In this document: piece after piece, positions 43,656 through 52,928 of the stretch | How positions within the stretch are numbered: the first letter of the stretch is position 1 | Layout: every line of letters starts with the position of its first letter | Source: Bosea sp. 685 | GTDB lineage: Bacteria; Pseudomonadota; Alphaproteobacteria; Rhizobiales; Beijerinckiaceae | Length of the DNA: 64,000 nt | Assembly: GCF_031884435.1 (NCBI RefSeq) | Contig: NZ_CP134779.1 | Span: 5,704,001-5,768,000 of the forward strand | Direction: 5' to 3' | Notes under the pieces: generated by a model | What the model saw: the letters and a program-made list of their open reading frames with translations, nothing else | What the model was told of the DNA's origin: nothing | Database searches by the model: none | Made by a program: the position numbers and the translations under genes

Positions 43656-44536
43656 GCGCGGCTGCCGCCATCACGGCCCCCGCGCCGGTCTCGGAAGCGC
43701 GCAGGAGCGGCCTTGCGCTGGTCGTCCTGCTGCTCGCGCCGATCGCGCTGGTCAATGCGCTCGGCTTCCTCGTGCCGGTGCTGAATCTGGCGCGGATGTC
43801 GTTCTACGAGGTCGAGCCGACCGGCGCGATGCGCGAGGTCTACACGCTCGCGACCTGGCTCACCGTCTTCAAGGACACGTTCTACGCCGAATTGATCGTG
43901 AACAGCATCACGGTCAGCCTCGGCATCACGCTGCTGACCTTGGTCTGCTCCTACCCGATCGCGCTTTATCTGCACCGCTCCAGCGGCACCTGGCGGACCA
44001 TCCTGCTCGTGCTGGTGATCTCGCCATTGCTGACCTCGGCGGTGGTGCGCACCTATGGCTGGATCGCGATCCTCTCCGAGAGCGGGCTCGTCAACAACGC
44101 GCTCTCCGCCTTCGGCATCGCGCCGCTGCGATTGATGTTCAACAAGACCGGCGTCGTCATCGGCCTCACCGAGATCCTGATGCCCTATATGATCCTGGCG
44201 CTGCTCGCCGGCTTCGGCCGGCTCGATCCGCGTGTCGAGGAAGCCGCCTCCACCTTGGGTGCGCCGCCCTTCACGATCTTCCGCCGCATTATCCTGCCGT
44301 TGACGCTGCCGGGCATCGCGCTCGGCTGCCTGCTCTGCTTCGTGCTCGCGGTCTCCTCCTTCATCACGCCGAAGCTGCTTAGCGGCGGCCGCGTCTTCCT
44401 GCTCGCCACCGAGATCTACGATCAGGCGATCGTGACGCTGAACTGGCCGCTGGCTGCCACGCTCTCGATCCTGGTGCTCGTCATCTTCGGCGGCGCGCTC
44501 GTGCTCTATACCCGCGCGCTGCGCGCGATCATGTGA
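43652..44536 (+). CDS. ABC transporter permease, PotB type
   Basis: 294 residues, GTG start. Six predicted spans (first LALVVLLLAPIALVNALGF), coupling loop VEEAASTLGAPPFTIFRRIIL with LPLTLPG. Pairs with the next permease; highly similar in layout to 57760-58602. Confidence 0.93.
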   Translation: MSAAAAITAPAPVSEARRSGLALVVLLLAPIALVNALGFLVPVLNLARMSFYEVEPTGAMREVYTLATWLTVFKDTFYAELIVNSITVSLGITLLTLVCSYPIALYLHRSSGTWRTILLVLVISPLLTSAVVRTYGWIAILSESGLVNNALSAFGIAPLRLMFNKTGVVIGLTEILMPYMILALLAGFGRLDPRVEEAASTLGAPPFTIFRRIILPLTLPGIALGCLLCFVLAVSSFITPKLLSGGRVFLLATEIYDQAIVTLNWPLAATLSILVLVIFGGALVLYTRALRAIM

Positions 44537-44548
44537 GGGAGGCTGATC

Positions 44549-45343
44549 ATGGATGAACGTCCCGTCTCGCTCGCGCTGAAGCTCATGGCGCTCACGATGT
44601 TCGTGTTCCTGCTGGCGCCGTTGGTCGTCGTCGTGCCGATCTCCTTTTCCGGCGACAGCTACATGATGTTCCCGCCCTCGAGCTGGAGCCTGAAATGGTA
44701 TCCGGCGATCTTCGCCGACGGGAAGATGACCTCGGCCTTCTGGACGAGCCTGCTGCTGGCCTTCGTGGTGACGACTTTAAGCCTGCTGATCGGCCTGCCA
44801 GCTGCCTATGCGCTGGTGCGGCTCAAGCCCCGCGGCTCGGAAGCGATGAGCGCCCTGTTCACGGCACCGCTGCTGCTGCCGACGATCGTGCTCGGCCTCG
44901 CCATCCTGATCGTTTTCTCACGCTATGGCCTACTCGCGACCTTCCAGGGGCTGGTCGCCGCGCATCTCGTGGTGACATTGCCTTATGCGATCCGGGTGCT
45001 GGCGACCGCACTCGCGACCCTGCCGATCCCAATCGAGGAAGCGGCGGCGACGCTTGGCGCCTCGCCCTTCACCGTGTTCCGCCGCATCACCCTGCCGATG
45101 ATGAAGTCGGGGCTGATCGGCACGACGGCGCTGTGCTTCCTGGTCTCCTTCGACGAGGTCGTGCTGTCACTGTTCATGACCGGCCCGCGCATCTCGACGC
45201 TGCCGGTGGCGATGTATCACCATGTCGAGCAGCAGGCCGACCCGCTGGTCGCATCGCTCTCGGTCCTGCTCGTCATCCTCACCTTGCTCGTCGTGCTCGT
45301 GGTCGACCGGACGTCCGGCCTCGCCAAGACCTTCGTGAAGTGA
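44549..45343 (+). CDS. ABC transporter permease, PotC type
   Basis: 264 residues, six predicted spans, coupling loop IEEAAATLGASPFTVFRRI. The periplasmic start YMMFPPSSWSLKWYPAIF is the usual PotC signature. Ends the third Pot operon; the palindromic repeat at 45369 starts 25 bp beyond its stop. Confidence 0.93.
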   Translation: MDERPVSLALKLMALTMFVFLLAPLVVVVPISFSGDSYMMFPPSSWSLKWYPAIFADGKMTSAFWTSLLLAFVVTTLSLLIGLPAAYALVRLKPRGSEAMSALFTAPLLLPTIVLGLAILIVFSRYGLLATFQGLVAAHLVVTLPYAIRVLATALATLPIPIEEAAATLGASPFTVFRRITLPMMKSGLIGTTALCFLVSFDEVVLSLFMTGPRISTLPVAMYHHVEQQADPLVASLSVLLVILTLLVVLVVDRTSGLAKTFVK

Positions 45344-45368
45344 TGCTGATGATGTCGCTCGGACACAT

Positions 45369-45514
45369 GCCGTCATCCTGGACAAGTCGCGCAGCGACGC
45401 AGATCCGGGATCCATCGGAGGGTGCTGAGCTCTCCGATGGATCCCGGCGCTCCGCGGAGTTTATCCTTGGGCCGATCGAAGATCGGACCCGAGGGCTACG
45501 GCCAGGATGACGGC
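45369..45514. repeat. Palindromic intergenic repeat, copy 3
   Basis: Outer inverted repeats GCCGTCATCCTGG/CCAGGATGACGGC, inner GGATCCATCGGAG/CTCCGATGGATCC. Its right part (about 45454-45501, GCGGAGTTTATCC to GAGGGCTACG) is the reverse complement of the module in the repeat at 35285. It looks like a fusion of two repeat types. Placed beyond the third Pot operon, it may also act as terminator. Confidence 0.85.
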
Positions 45515-45579
45515 GTGTTTCCGAGCATAAAAAGCAGGCTCTAGCAGCCGAACCGAACACCGTTCTTAGCAAGACATGA

Positions 45580-45601
45580 CCCGCTCGCCCTGGCGAGCGG
45601 G
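45580..45601. other. Hairpin upstream of hyuA
   Basis: CCCGCTCGCC, CT, GGCGAGCGGG: perfect 10-bp stem, 19 bp before the hyuA ATG. Too close to the start for a terminator of the previous operon; if transcribed it could limit ribosome access. No riboswitch class was recognised. Confidence 0.5.
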
Positions 45602-45620
45602 AGCACCGGAGCTTTGCCTC

Positions 45621-47669
45621 ATGCAGCAAGATATCCGCATCGCCGTCGACATCGGCGGCACCTTCACCGACATCGAGATCCTCGATGCAAGCTCCGGCGC
45701 GATCCATCAGATCAAGACGCCGAGCACGCCGGCCGATCCCTCGATCGGCCTGTTGACCGGCATCCGCGAGGCCTCCGAGCGCTTCGGCTTTCCGATGCAG
45801 GCGGTGCAATACCTGCTGCACGGCACGACGATCGCGACCAATGCCGTGCTCGAACGCAAGCTGCCATTGGGCGCCATCGTCACCACGGCAGGCTTCGAGG
45901 ACGTCATGCAGATCGGCCGGCATGGCCGCACCGATGTCTATGCAATCACGCTTGCCCAGCCCGAGCCGCTGGTCGCGCGCCGATTCTGTTTTGGCGTGAC
46001 CGAGCGCGTCAACGCCGAGGGCCGGATCACCGTGCCGCTCGACGAGGACGGCGTGCGCCGGATCGCGACCGAGCTTGCCAGGGCCGATGTGAAGTCGGTC
46101 GCGGTTTGCCTGCTGCACGGCTACGCCAATCCCGCACATGAGCGTCGCATCGGCGCGATCCTGGCCGAGATGCTGCCGAATATTGCGATCACGCTCGCCT
46201 GCGACATCTCGCCGGAAATCCGCGAATATGAGCGCATGTCGACGACGGCGCTCAACGCCATGCTGGTGCCGATCGTGCAGCGTTACACCAACCGGCTCGC
46301 CGGACGGCTTAGGGATGAGATCCCCGAGGCCCAGGTCTATCTCGTGCAGTCGAATGGCGGCGTCTCGGGCCTTGCCAAAGCCGGGCGCGAGCCGGCGCGA
46401 TTGCTGCTCTCGGGCCCGAGCGGCGGGGCGGCCGCGGCCAGGCGGCTCTCGGTCGAGCTCTGCGAACCCAATCTCGTCGCCGTCGACATGGGCGGCACCT
46501 CCTTCGACGTCTCTGTCGTCCATGACGGCCAGATCTCGATGGTCAATGAAGGCGAGGTCGATGGCCTGCCGGTGCGGCTGCCGATGATCGAGATGCGCAC
46601 CATCGGCGCCGGCGGCGGCTCGATCGCCTGGGTCGATGACGGCAATCGCCTGCGCATCGGCCCGCACTCGGCCGGCGCGGACCCCGGCCCGGCCTGCTAC
46701 GGCAAAGGTGGCACCCGCCTGACCGTGACCGACGCCAATCTGTTGCTCGGCCGCCTCGACGGGGCGAGCTTCATGGGCGGAGCGATGCCGCTCGACCGCG
46801 AGGCCGCGCGCAAGGCGGCGCAAGAGATCGCCTGCAAGCTCGATCTCTCGATTGATCAGGTCGCGGCCGGCGTCATCGATGTCGCCAATTCAGCGCTCGC
46901 GACGGCGACACGGCTCTCGCTCTTCGAGAAGGGCATGGACCCGGAGGACTTCGCGCTGCTCTCATTTGGGGGCGCCGGCGGGGTGCATGCCTGCGAGGTT
47001 GCCGAAGAGCTCGGCATCAGTCGCGTGATCTTCCCGGCTCACGCCTCGACGCTCTCGGCCTGGGGCATCCTCTGGTCCGACATCGCCCATGATCTCAGCG
47101 CCACGCAGATCGGACTCTTTTCCGAGCTCGCACCGTCGCTCAGCGACAAGGCGGAACGCCTCATCGTCGAGGCGCAGGCTTTGCTGGCCGAGGACGGCGT
47201 CGCTCCTGAAGCGCAGCGCTTCGAATGGGCCGTCGACCTGCGCTATGCCGGCCAGGCCTTCGATCTGCGCGTGGCTTTGGACGGGGCGGATTTCTCGGCC
47301 GTTGGCATCGCCAAGGCGACCGCAGCATTCCATGATCTCCATCGCCAGCGCTTCTCCTATGACGAACCACAGGTCGCGGTCGAGATCGTGGCGCTCAGGC
47401 TGAAGGCGGTCGGCGGGCTGGCGAAACCCGTGCCTGCGCGCGGCGGCCTTCATCAAGCAGAGGCCTCGACCCGCAGCCGGCCCGTCCATGGTCGCCATGG
47501 CGCGGTCGCCACGCCGGTCTGGGATCGCGATGCGATCAGCAGCAGCCATCCCCTCGCCGGCCCCGCCATCGTCGAGGAACCCTATACCTCGGTCTATCTG
47601 CCAGCCGGCTGGACGATCCTCACCCATGCGTCGGGCGCGCTCGTCGCCGACCGCAGCGCCAGCCATTGA
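45621..47669 (+). CDS. hyuA: Hydantoinase/oxoprolinase subunit A (HyuA)
   Basis: 682 residues from ATG 45621 (frame open to 45576 inside the hairpin). ATP-dependent amide or ring-opening subunit of the HyuA/5-oxoprolinase/acetone carboxylase family: N-terminal nucleotide motif DIGGTFTD (10-17) and a second DMGGTSFDVSVV, with LHGTTIATNAVLER. Length is typical. Partner of the frameshifted hyuB that starts 11 bp later. Likely substrates are hydantoins, N-methylhydantoin or 5-oxoproline; not decidable from sequence. Confidence 0.92.
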   Translation: MQQDIRIAVDIGGTFTDIEILDASSGAIHQIKTPSTPADPSIGLLTGIREASERFGFPMQAVQYLLHGTTIATNAVLERKLPLGAIVTTAGFEDVMQIGRHGRTDVYAITLAQPEPLVARRFCFGVTERVNAEGRITVPLDEDGVRRIATELARADVKSVAVCLLHGYANPAHERRIGAILAEMLPNIAITLACDISPEIREYERMSTTALNAMLVPIVQRYTNRLAGRLRDEIPEAQVYLVQSNGGVSGLAKAGREPARLLLSGPSGGAAAARRLSVELCEPNLVAVDMGGTSFDVSVVHDGQISMVNEGEVDGLPVRLPMIEMRTIGAGGGSIAWVDDGNRLRIGPHSAGADPGPACYGKGGTRLTVTDANLLLGRLDGASFMGGAMPLDREAARKAAQEIACKLDLSIDQVAAGVIDVANSALATATRLSLFEKGMDPEDFALLSFGGAGGVHACEVAEELGISRVIFPAHASTLSAWGILWSDIAHDLSATQIGLFSELAPSLSDKAERLIVEAQALLAEDGVAPEAQRFEWAVDLRYAGQAFDLRVALDGADFSAVGIAKATAAFHDLHRQRFSYDEPQVAVEIVALRLKAVGGLAKPVPARGGLHQAEASTRSRPVHGRHGAVATPVWDRDAISSSHPLAGPAIVEEPYTSVYLPAGWTILTHASGALVADRSASH

Positions 47670-47680
47670 GGTCCGACATC

Positions 47681-49382
47681 ATGAGCGATCTTCTGCACGG
47701 CATCGACCCGATCCGCCTCGAAGTGATCCGCAACGCGCTCGTCGCGGCGTCCGAGGAGATGAGCATCACGATCTGGCGCACCAGCCGCTCGACCGTGGTG
47801 CGCGAGATTCTCGATTTCTCCACCGCCGTCTTCGATGCTGAAGGAAACAACATCGCCCAATCCGCGCGGATTCCGGTCCATCTCAACTCGATGTCGGACT
47901 GCCTGCGCACGATCCTCGACCGCTTCATCCCACTCGAACACTGGAACGACGGCGACGTCATCGTCACCAACGACCCCTATTCCGGCGGTCAGCACCTGCC
48001 CGATATCCAGACCTTCCGCCCGGTCTTCGTCGATGGCAGGCGCGTCGCCATCGTCGGCACCCTCTGCCACCATGTCGATGTCGGCGGCGGCGCAGCCGGC
48101 AGCTATTATGCGGGCGCCACCGAGGTCTTTCATGAAGGCATCCGCATCCCGCCGCTCAGGCTCGTCGACAAGGGCGTGCTGAACAGCGGCGTCTTCGAGA
48201 TGCTGCTGCACAATGTCCGCCAGCCCGACGAGACCCGCGGCGACCTCAACGCCCAGATCGCGGCGCTCGGCATCGGCGAGCGCGCGGTCGCGCGCATGGC
48301 GAAGAAATACGGCTCAGCCCCTCTCGCCGCGGCAATGGCGGCGATCCTCGACGGCTCGGAGCGGATGATGCGGGCCGCGCTAAAGGCTTTGCCGGATGGC
48401 GAGGCCTCCTTCGTCGAACTGGTCGATGATGACGGCCAGTCGGACGAACCGATCCGGCTCCAGGTCAAGATCACCAAGACGGGCGAGACGATCGGGCTCG
48501 ATTTCGCCGGCTCCAGCCGCCAGGTGCGCGGCCCCGTCAACAACACGCCGGCGATGACCTGCTCGGCGGTGTATTACGCGCTGCTCGCGGCGCTCGGCGG
48601 CGACATCCCGGCCAATTCCGGCTGCTACCGCGCCGTAACGGTGACGCTGCCCGAAGGCAGCGTCGTCAATGCCGCCTTCCCCGCGCCGGTCGCGGGCCGC
48701 ATGGTCGTCAACCACCGCATCGCAACGGCCGTATTCGGCGCGCTGGCGCAGATCGTGCCCGAGCGCATCCCGGCAGCCTATTATGCGATCTCCTATGTCT
48801 ACGCGCTGCAGACGACCAACCCGACCGGCAAGCGCCAGGTCTATTTCGACATCGAGGTCGGCGGCTGGGGCGGCCATGCCAGGGGCGACGGCGCCAGCGC
48901 CCTCTCCTGCGGCCTGCACAACAACACCAATGCGCCGATCGAGATGGTCGAGGCGAAATACCCGGTGACCTTCACGAAATACGGGCTGATCCCAGATCTC
49001 GGGCGGCGCCGGCCAGTTCCGCGGGGGCCTGGGCCTGGTACGCGAATGGCGGCTCGATGCGGCAGAAGGCTCGCTCTCGACCAATTTCGAGCGCTTCCGG
49101 CATGCCCCCTATGGCATCCAGGGCGGCGAGCCCGGCTCGCTCAGCCGCACCACGGTGACCCACGCCGATGGCACGCAGCTCTCTCTGCGCTCGAAAGTCT
49201 CCGGCATTCCGCTGGCGGCCGGCGACATCGTCACCATCGAGACCTCCGGCGGCGGCGGCTTCGGCGACCCGCGGAAGCGCGACTCGCAGCGCCTCGCCAA
49301 GGATCTCGCCGACGGCATGGTCAGCCCGCAACAGGCGGCCTCGCTCTACGGCGCCGAGACAGAGAAGGGAGCCGCAGCATGA
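47681..49382 (+). pseudogene. hyuB: Hydantoinase/oxoprolinase subunit B (HyuB), frameshifted
   Basis: About 566 codons over two frames, the normal length for HyuB. The first frame (from ATG 47681, DPIRLEVIRNALVAASEEMS) is intact to KYGLIPD at about 48997. There an extra base (a C near 48998) shifts the frame; reading on from 48999 restores SGGAGQFRGGLGLVREWR and continues to GGGGFGDPRKR and a TGA at 49380-49382. Without correction the first frame reads on through non-HyuB residues straight into the next gene, which is in that frame. Either a real inactivating mutation or a sequencing error in a C-rich context. Stop overlaps the next ATG (ATGA), as expected for an intact operon. Confidence 0.88.
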
Positions 49383-50410
49383 GCGCTCATCAGCCAGCGG
49401 ACGGCGTTCCGCTCAGCCTTGCGCAGGTCGAGACGCTGACGCGACGGGCTTTGCTCGGCTGCGGCGTCGACCCGCGCAACGAAGCTGCGATCACTGCCTC
49501 CGTGGTCGCAGCCGAGGCCGAGGGCATCCATAGCCACGGCCTCGCCCGGCTGCCGACCTATTGCGAGCATGCCAGGGTCGGCAAGATCGACGGCCGGGCG
49601 CGGCCGGTGCTCGACAGCCCCAAGCCCGGTCTGGTGCGCGTCGACGCCAAGGGCGGCTTTGCCCATCCGGCAATCGATTTCGGCCTGCCGGCGCTGTGCG
49701 AGGCGGCCAAAGCCCAGGGCATCGCCGCGCTGGCGGTGACCAATTCCTATAATTGCGGCGTCGTCGGCTACCATGTCGAGCGCATCGCCAGGGAGGGCCT
49801 GCTGGCGCTCGGCTTCGTCAATGCACCAGCCTCGATCGCACCGATGGGCGGCACCAGACCGGTCTTCGGCACCAACCCGATCGCCATCGCCGTGCCCCGC
49901 GCCGGCCGCGAGCCGCTCGTGCTCGACCAATCCTCGAGCGTCGTCGCCAAGAGCGAGATCGTCGTCCATCAGCAGCGCAATGAGCCGATCCCGCTCGGCT
50001 GGGCGCTCGACAGGGACGGCAACCCGACGACCGATCCGAAGGCGGCGCTGGCGGGCGGCACCATGGTGCCGGCAGGCGGCTATAAGGGCGCGGGGCTTGC
50101 CCTCATCGTCGAGATCTTCGCCGCCTGGCTGACCGGTGCCAATCTCTCGATCGACGCCTCCTCCTTCGCCGACAATCTCGGCGGCTCGCCCCGCACGGGC
50201 CAATGCTTCATCGCGATCGATTTCGGGGCGCTGACGGAGGTCGACGCATCGGATCGGCTGGAGCGCCTCTTCGGCGCAATCACCGGGCAGGAGGGCGCGC
50301 GGCTCCCCGGCGAGAGGCGCAATGGCGCACGCCAGCGCACCGCGCGCGATGGCGTCACGATCTCACGCAAGCTGTTCGAGACAATCGAGGCTTATGCGGG
50401 AGCGGCATGA
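49379..50410 (+). CDS. Ldh2/malate-sulfolactate dehydrogenase-family oxidoreductase
   Basis: 343 residues from ATG 49379 overlapping the hyuB stop. NAD(P)-dependent family acting on 2-hydroxyacids or cyclic imino acids. SHGLARLPTY (52-61) and the nucleotide segment GFVNAPASIAPMGG, TNPIAIAVP and GGYKGAGLALIVEI are conserved. The catalytic His of the N-S-x-H motif is N125 here (TNSYNCGVVG; AAT where CAT would encode His), so activity is questionable. Product of the hydantoinase step may be the intended substrate. Confidence 0.88.
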   Translation: MSAHQPADGVPLSLAQVETLTRRALLGCGVDPRNEAAITASVVAAEAEGIHSHGLARLPTYCEHARVGKIDGRARPVLDSPKPGLVRVDAKGGFAHPAIDFGLPALCEAAKAQGIAALAVTNSYNCGVVGYHVERIAREGLLALGFVNAPASIAPMGGTRPVFGTNPIAIAVPRAGREPLVLDQSSSVVAKSEIVVHQQRNEPIPLGWALDRDGNPTTDPKAALAGGTMVPAGGYKGAGLALIVEIFAAWLTGANLSIDASSFADNLGGSPRTGQCFIAIDFGALTEVDASDRLERLFGAITGQEGARLPGERRNGARQRTARDGVTISRKLFETIEAYAGAA

Positions 50411-50451
50411 AAATGCCCCGGCCATCTCATGCCCCGACGCTGCAGCGCATC

Positions 50452-51132
50452 TTAGTCGCCCTCGCCCGGCCCATAACCCGGCAGCCGCGAGACGACACCG
50501 ACAATCGGGCGCAGATGCTGCTCCAGCACCGCGCGCGCCTGCGCCTCGTCGCCCGCCTGCAAGGCTGTGAGCAAGGCGCGATGCTCGATCCGGATGCGAT
50601 CGACCCGGTTGGGATCGACGCTCATCGCCGTCATCGCGACACGCTGCTGCCGCGAGCCGAGCGACTGATAGAGCTCGGACAACACCTCGTTGCCGAGCGC
50701 GCCGACCATGGTGAAATGGAAACGCCGGTTGAGCTCGACGCGCGGAAAATGATCTCCGCCGGCGAACTCCTCCATCTGGTCGAGGATCGTCGCCATCTCG
50801 ACTGGGATCGGAATTTTCTGCTGGCAGATCCGCGCGACGGCATAGCCTTCGATCATGCGCCTGGTCTCGTAGAGGTCGACAAGCTCCTGCGCCGTCACCT
50901 GCCGGACGAGCGCGCCCCGGCGCGGCAGCAGGTCGATGAAGCGCTCGGCCTCCAGCCGGTGGAACGCCTCGCGGACGGGCGTGCGCGACACCTTCATCGC
51001 GGACGAAATCTGTTCCTCCTCGATGAAGGAGCCGCCGAGGAAATGCCCGCGCAGGATCTCTTCCCGGACATAGAGATAGACCCGCTCCCGGGCGGGCTTT
51101 GCGACCGATGGCTGCGCCTGGCGCGGCTTCAT
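50452..51132 (-). CDS. GntR-family regulator, FCD type
   Basis: 226 residues from ATG 51132 (MKPRQAQPSVAKPARER); other ATGs at 51153 and 51168 are possible. Winged helix with REEILRGHFLGGSFIEEEQ and SRTPVREAFHRLEAERFIDLLP, then FCD domain with FHFTMVGALGN and EHRALLTALQAGDE. Converges with the Ldh2-family gene and is divergent from the Dpp-type binding protein at 51396, its probable target. Confidence 0.9.
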   Translation of the reverse strand: MKPRQAQPSVAKPARERVYLYVREEILRGHFLGGSFIEEEQISSAMKVSRTPVREAFHRLEAERFIDLLPRRGALVRQVTAQELVDLYETRRMIEGYAVARICQQKIPIPVEMATILDQMEEFAGGDHFPRVELNRRFHFTMVGALGNEVLSELYQSLGSRQQRVAMTAMSVDPNRVDRIRIEHRALLTALQAGDEAQARAVLEQHLRPIVGVVSRLPGYGPGEGD

Positions 51133-51201
51133 GTTTCCATCCGTTTGCAGCATGCGACCGCATTTCATAGCGAGCGGGGTCGTAGACATCAAAACATCCG
51201 C

Positions 51202-51213
51202 CACGTATACATG
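51202..51213. promoter_or_regulatory. Possible GntR operator
   Basis: CACGTATACATG: a GTATAC core with matching outer CA/TG, 10 of 12 positions symmetric, 70 bp from the regulator start. FCD regulators often bind such T-GTATAC-A-like cores. Weak on its own. Confidence 0.3.
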
Positions 51214-51395
51214 AGGCATCATGAAATTGCACGACGAGCGGAAAGACCGAATAGAGGCTTGCGCGCAGCCTGAGCTGGCGCAGGATGCGCAAGCTCGGAT
51301 CGCCGGGCGCACCGCACCATGATGGCGCTTTTCTTGCTCAGCGCAGCGACGCCTAAAACCGGCGCCGAATGCGGCCCGAAGCAAAGGATCAGCGC

Positions 51396-52928
51396 ATGAC
51401 GATCTCCCGCCGCACCGTCCTTGGAGCAGGCCTCGCAGCCCCGCTGCTGGCATCGCCTCTGCTCTCCCGGCCTGCGGCGGCGCAGCGCGCCAACGGCATT
51501 CTCCGCTTCGGCCTCTCGGCCTTTCCGCCGAACCTCCAGCCCTGGGTCTCGACCGGCGCATCGGCCGGCACGGTCAAGATGCTGACGCACCGCAGCCTGG
51601 TCACCTATGACAGCAAGGGCGAATTGCGCGGCGAGCTGGCGGAATCCTGGGCGATCGACGGGAATGGCGCCTGGGTCTTCAAGCTGCGCCAGGGCTGCCT
51701 GTTCCATAATGGCGAGCCGGTCACCGCCGAGGACGTGAAGTGGTCGATCGAGCAGATCGCCGGCGAGAAATCAACCGCCTATATGCGCTCCCAGTTCCAG
51801 GGCATCGAGCGGGTCGAGATCCCCGACCCGCGCAGTATCCGCATCATCACCAAGGAACCCCAGGCGACGCTGCCGACCTGGTTTGCCAACTACAACACCT
51901 TCATCATCTGGCGGAACTCGACGGCAAATGAGCCGATCGGCGCCGGCCCCTTCCGGCTCTCCGGCCAGGAGCGCGGCAGCTCGCTCAGCCTCGTGGCCTT
52001 CGACAAGTTCTACAAGCCCGGCTTCCCCAAGCTGAAGGGCATCAAGTTCGTCGTCTATGCCGACGAGAACCTGCGCAACGCCGCGCTGCAATCCGGCGAT
52101 GTCGACATGATCGAATATGTGCCGTGGCAGTCCATGGCCGCCGTCGAGGCCGACCAGCGCCTCAAGCTCGACACCGTCGAAGGGCCGTTCATGGACGTGC
52201 TCTTCAACGGTACGAAGCCGCCCTTCAACGATGCGCGCGTGCGCCGCGCCGTCGCCCACGCGATCAAGCGCGAGGATATCGTCAAGGTCGCCTTCTTCGG
52301 CCGCGGCAAGCCGCTCGAAGGCCTGCCGATCGTCGAGGGCACGCCCTGGTACGACAAGGAGCTGGCACATGGTTGGAACTACGACCCCGCCAGGGCCAAG
52401 GCGCTATTGACCGAAGCGGGCTATGCCAACGGCTTCCAGACGACGCTGCTCTCGACCGCGCAGTTCGGCATGCACAAGGATACCGCCGAGGTCGTGCAGC
52501 AGCATCTGGCGGCGGTCGGCATCCAATGCGAGCTGCAACTGCCAGACTGGTCGACCCGTGTCTCCAGAGGCTCGCGCGGCCAGTACGACATGGCAATCCA
52601 CGGCGTCTCCGCCGACAACAACGATCCGGACGGGCTGACCGTGGTGCTCGACACCTCGCTCTCGCCGACCCATGGCCGCTCCTGCAAGGTCGACGCACCG
52701 CGCACCGTCGCCGCCCTGGCGAAGGGCCGCGGCGAATTCGACCAGGCCAAGCGCGTCGAGATCTACAAGGAGATGCAGCGCGCGGCATTGGAGGAGGTAC
52801 CGCTCGTCGGTCTTGCCTGGCGCGAACAGGGCTATGGCATGGACAAGGGCGTCAAGGGCTTCACCAACCTGCCCGGCGCGCTGACCACGTCGTCCGGCGG
52901 CATGCTCGAAGAGACCTTCTTCGGATGA
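51396..52928 (+). CDS. Periplasmic solute-binding protein, family 5, Tat-exported
   Basis: 510 residues from ATG 51396, preceded by AAAGGA. Twin-arginine signal SRRTVLGAGLAAPLLAS, cleavage near AAA|QR. Family hallmark VFKLRQGCLFHNGEPVTAEDV and LDTVEGPFMDVLFNGTKPPFND. First gene of a Dpp-type set with two permeases but no ATPase genes, so the system must use ATPases encoded elsewhere. Confidence 0.92.
   Translation: MTISRRTVLGAGLAAPLLASPLLSRPAAAQRANGILRFGLSAFPPNLQPWVSTGASAGTVKMLTHRSLVTYDSKGELRGELAESWAIDGNGAWVFKLRQGCLFHNGEPVTAEDVKWSIEQIAGEKSTAYMRSQFQGIERVEIPDPRSIRIITKEPQATLPTWFANYNTFIIWRNSTANEPIGAGPFRLSGQERGSSLSLVAFDKFYKPGFPKLKGIKFVVYADENLRNAALQSGDVDMIEYVPWQSMAAVEADQRLKLDTVEGPFMDVLFNGTKPPFNDARVRRAVAHAIKREDIVKVAFFGRGKPLEGLPIVEGTPWYDKELAHGWNYDPARAKALLTEAGYANGFQTTLLSTAQFGMHKDTAEVVQQHLAAVGIQCELQLPDWSTRVSRGSRGQYDMAIHGVSADNNDPDGLTVVLDTSLSPTHGRSCKVDAPRTVAALAKGRGEFDQAKRVEIYKEMQRAALEEVPLVGLAWREQGYGMDKGVKGFTNLPGALTTSSGGMLEETFFG

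Noticed and set aside
47666..50410. Apparent 914-residue HyuB-dehydrogenase fusion
   Set aside because: The joining segment is Arg/His-rich nonsense; HyuB continues in another frame to a stop overlapping the dehydrogenase ATG, so this is a frameshift artefact or mutation, not a designed fusion.
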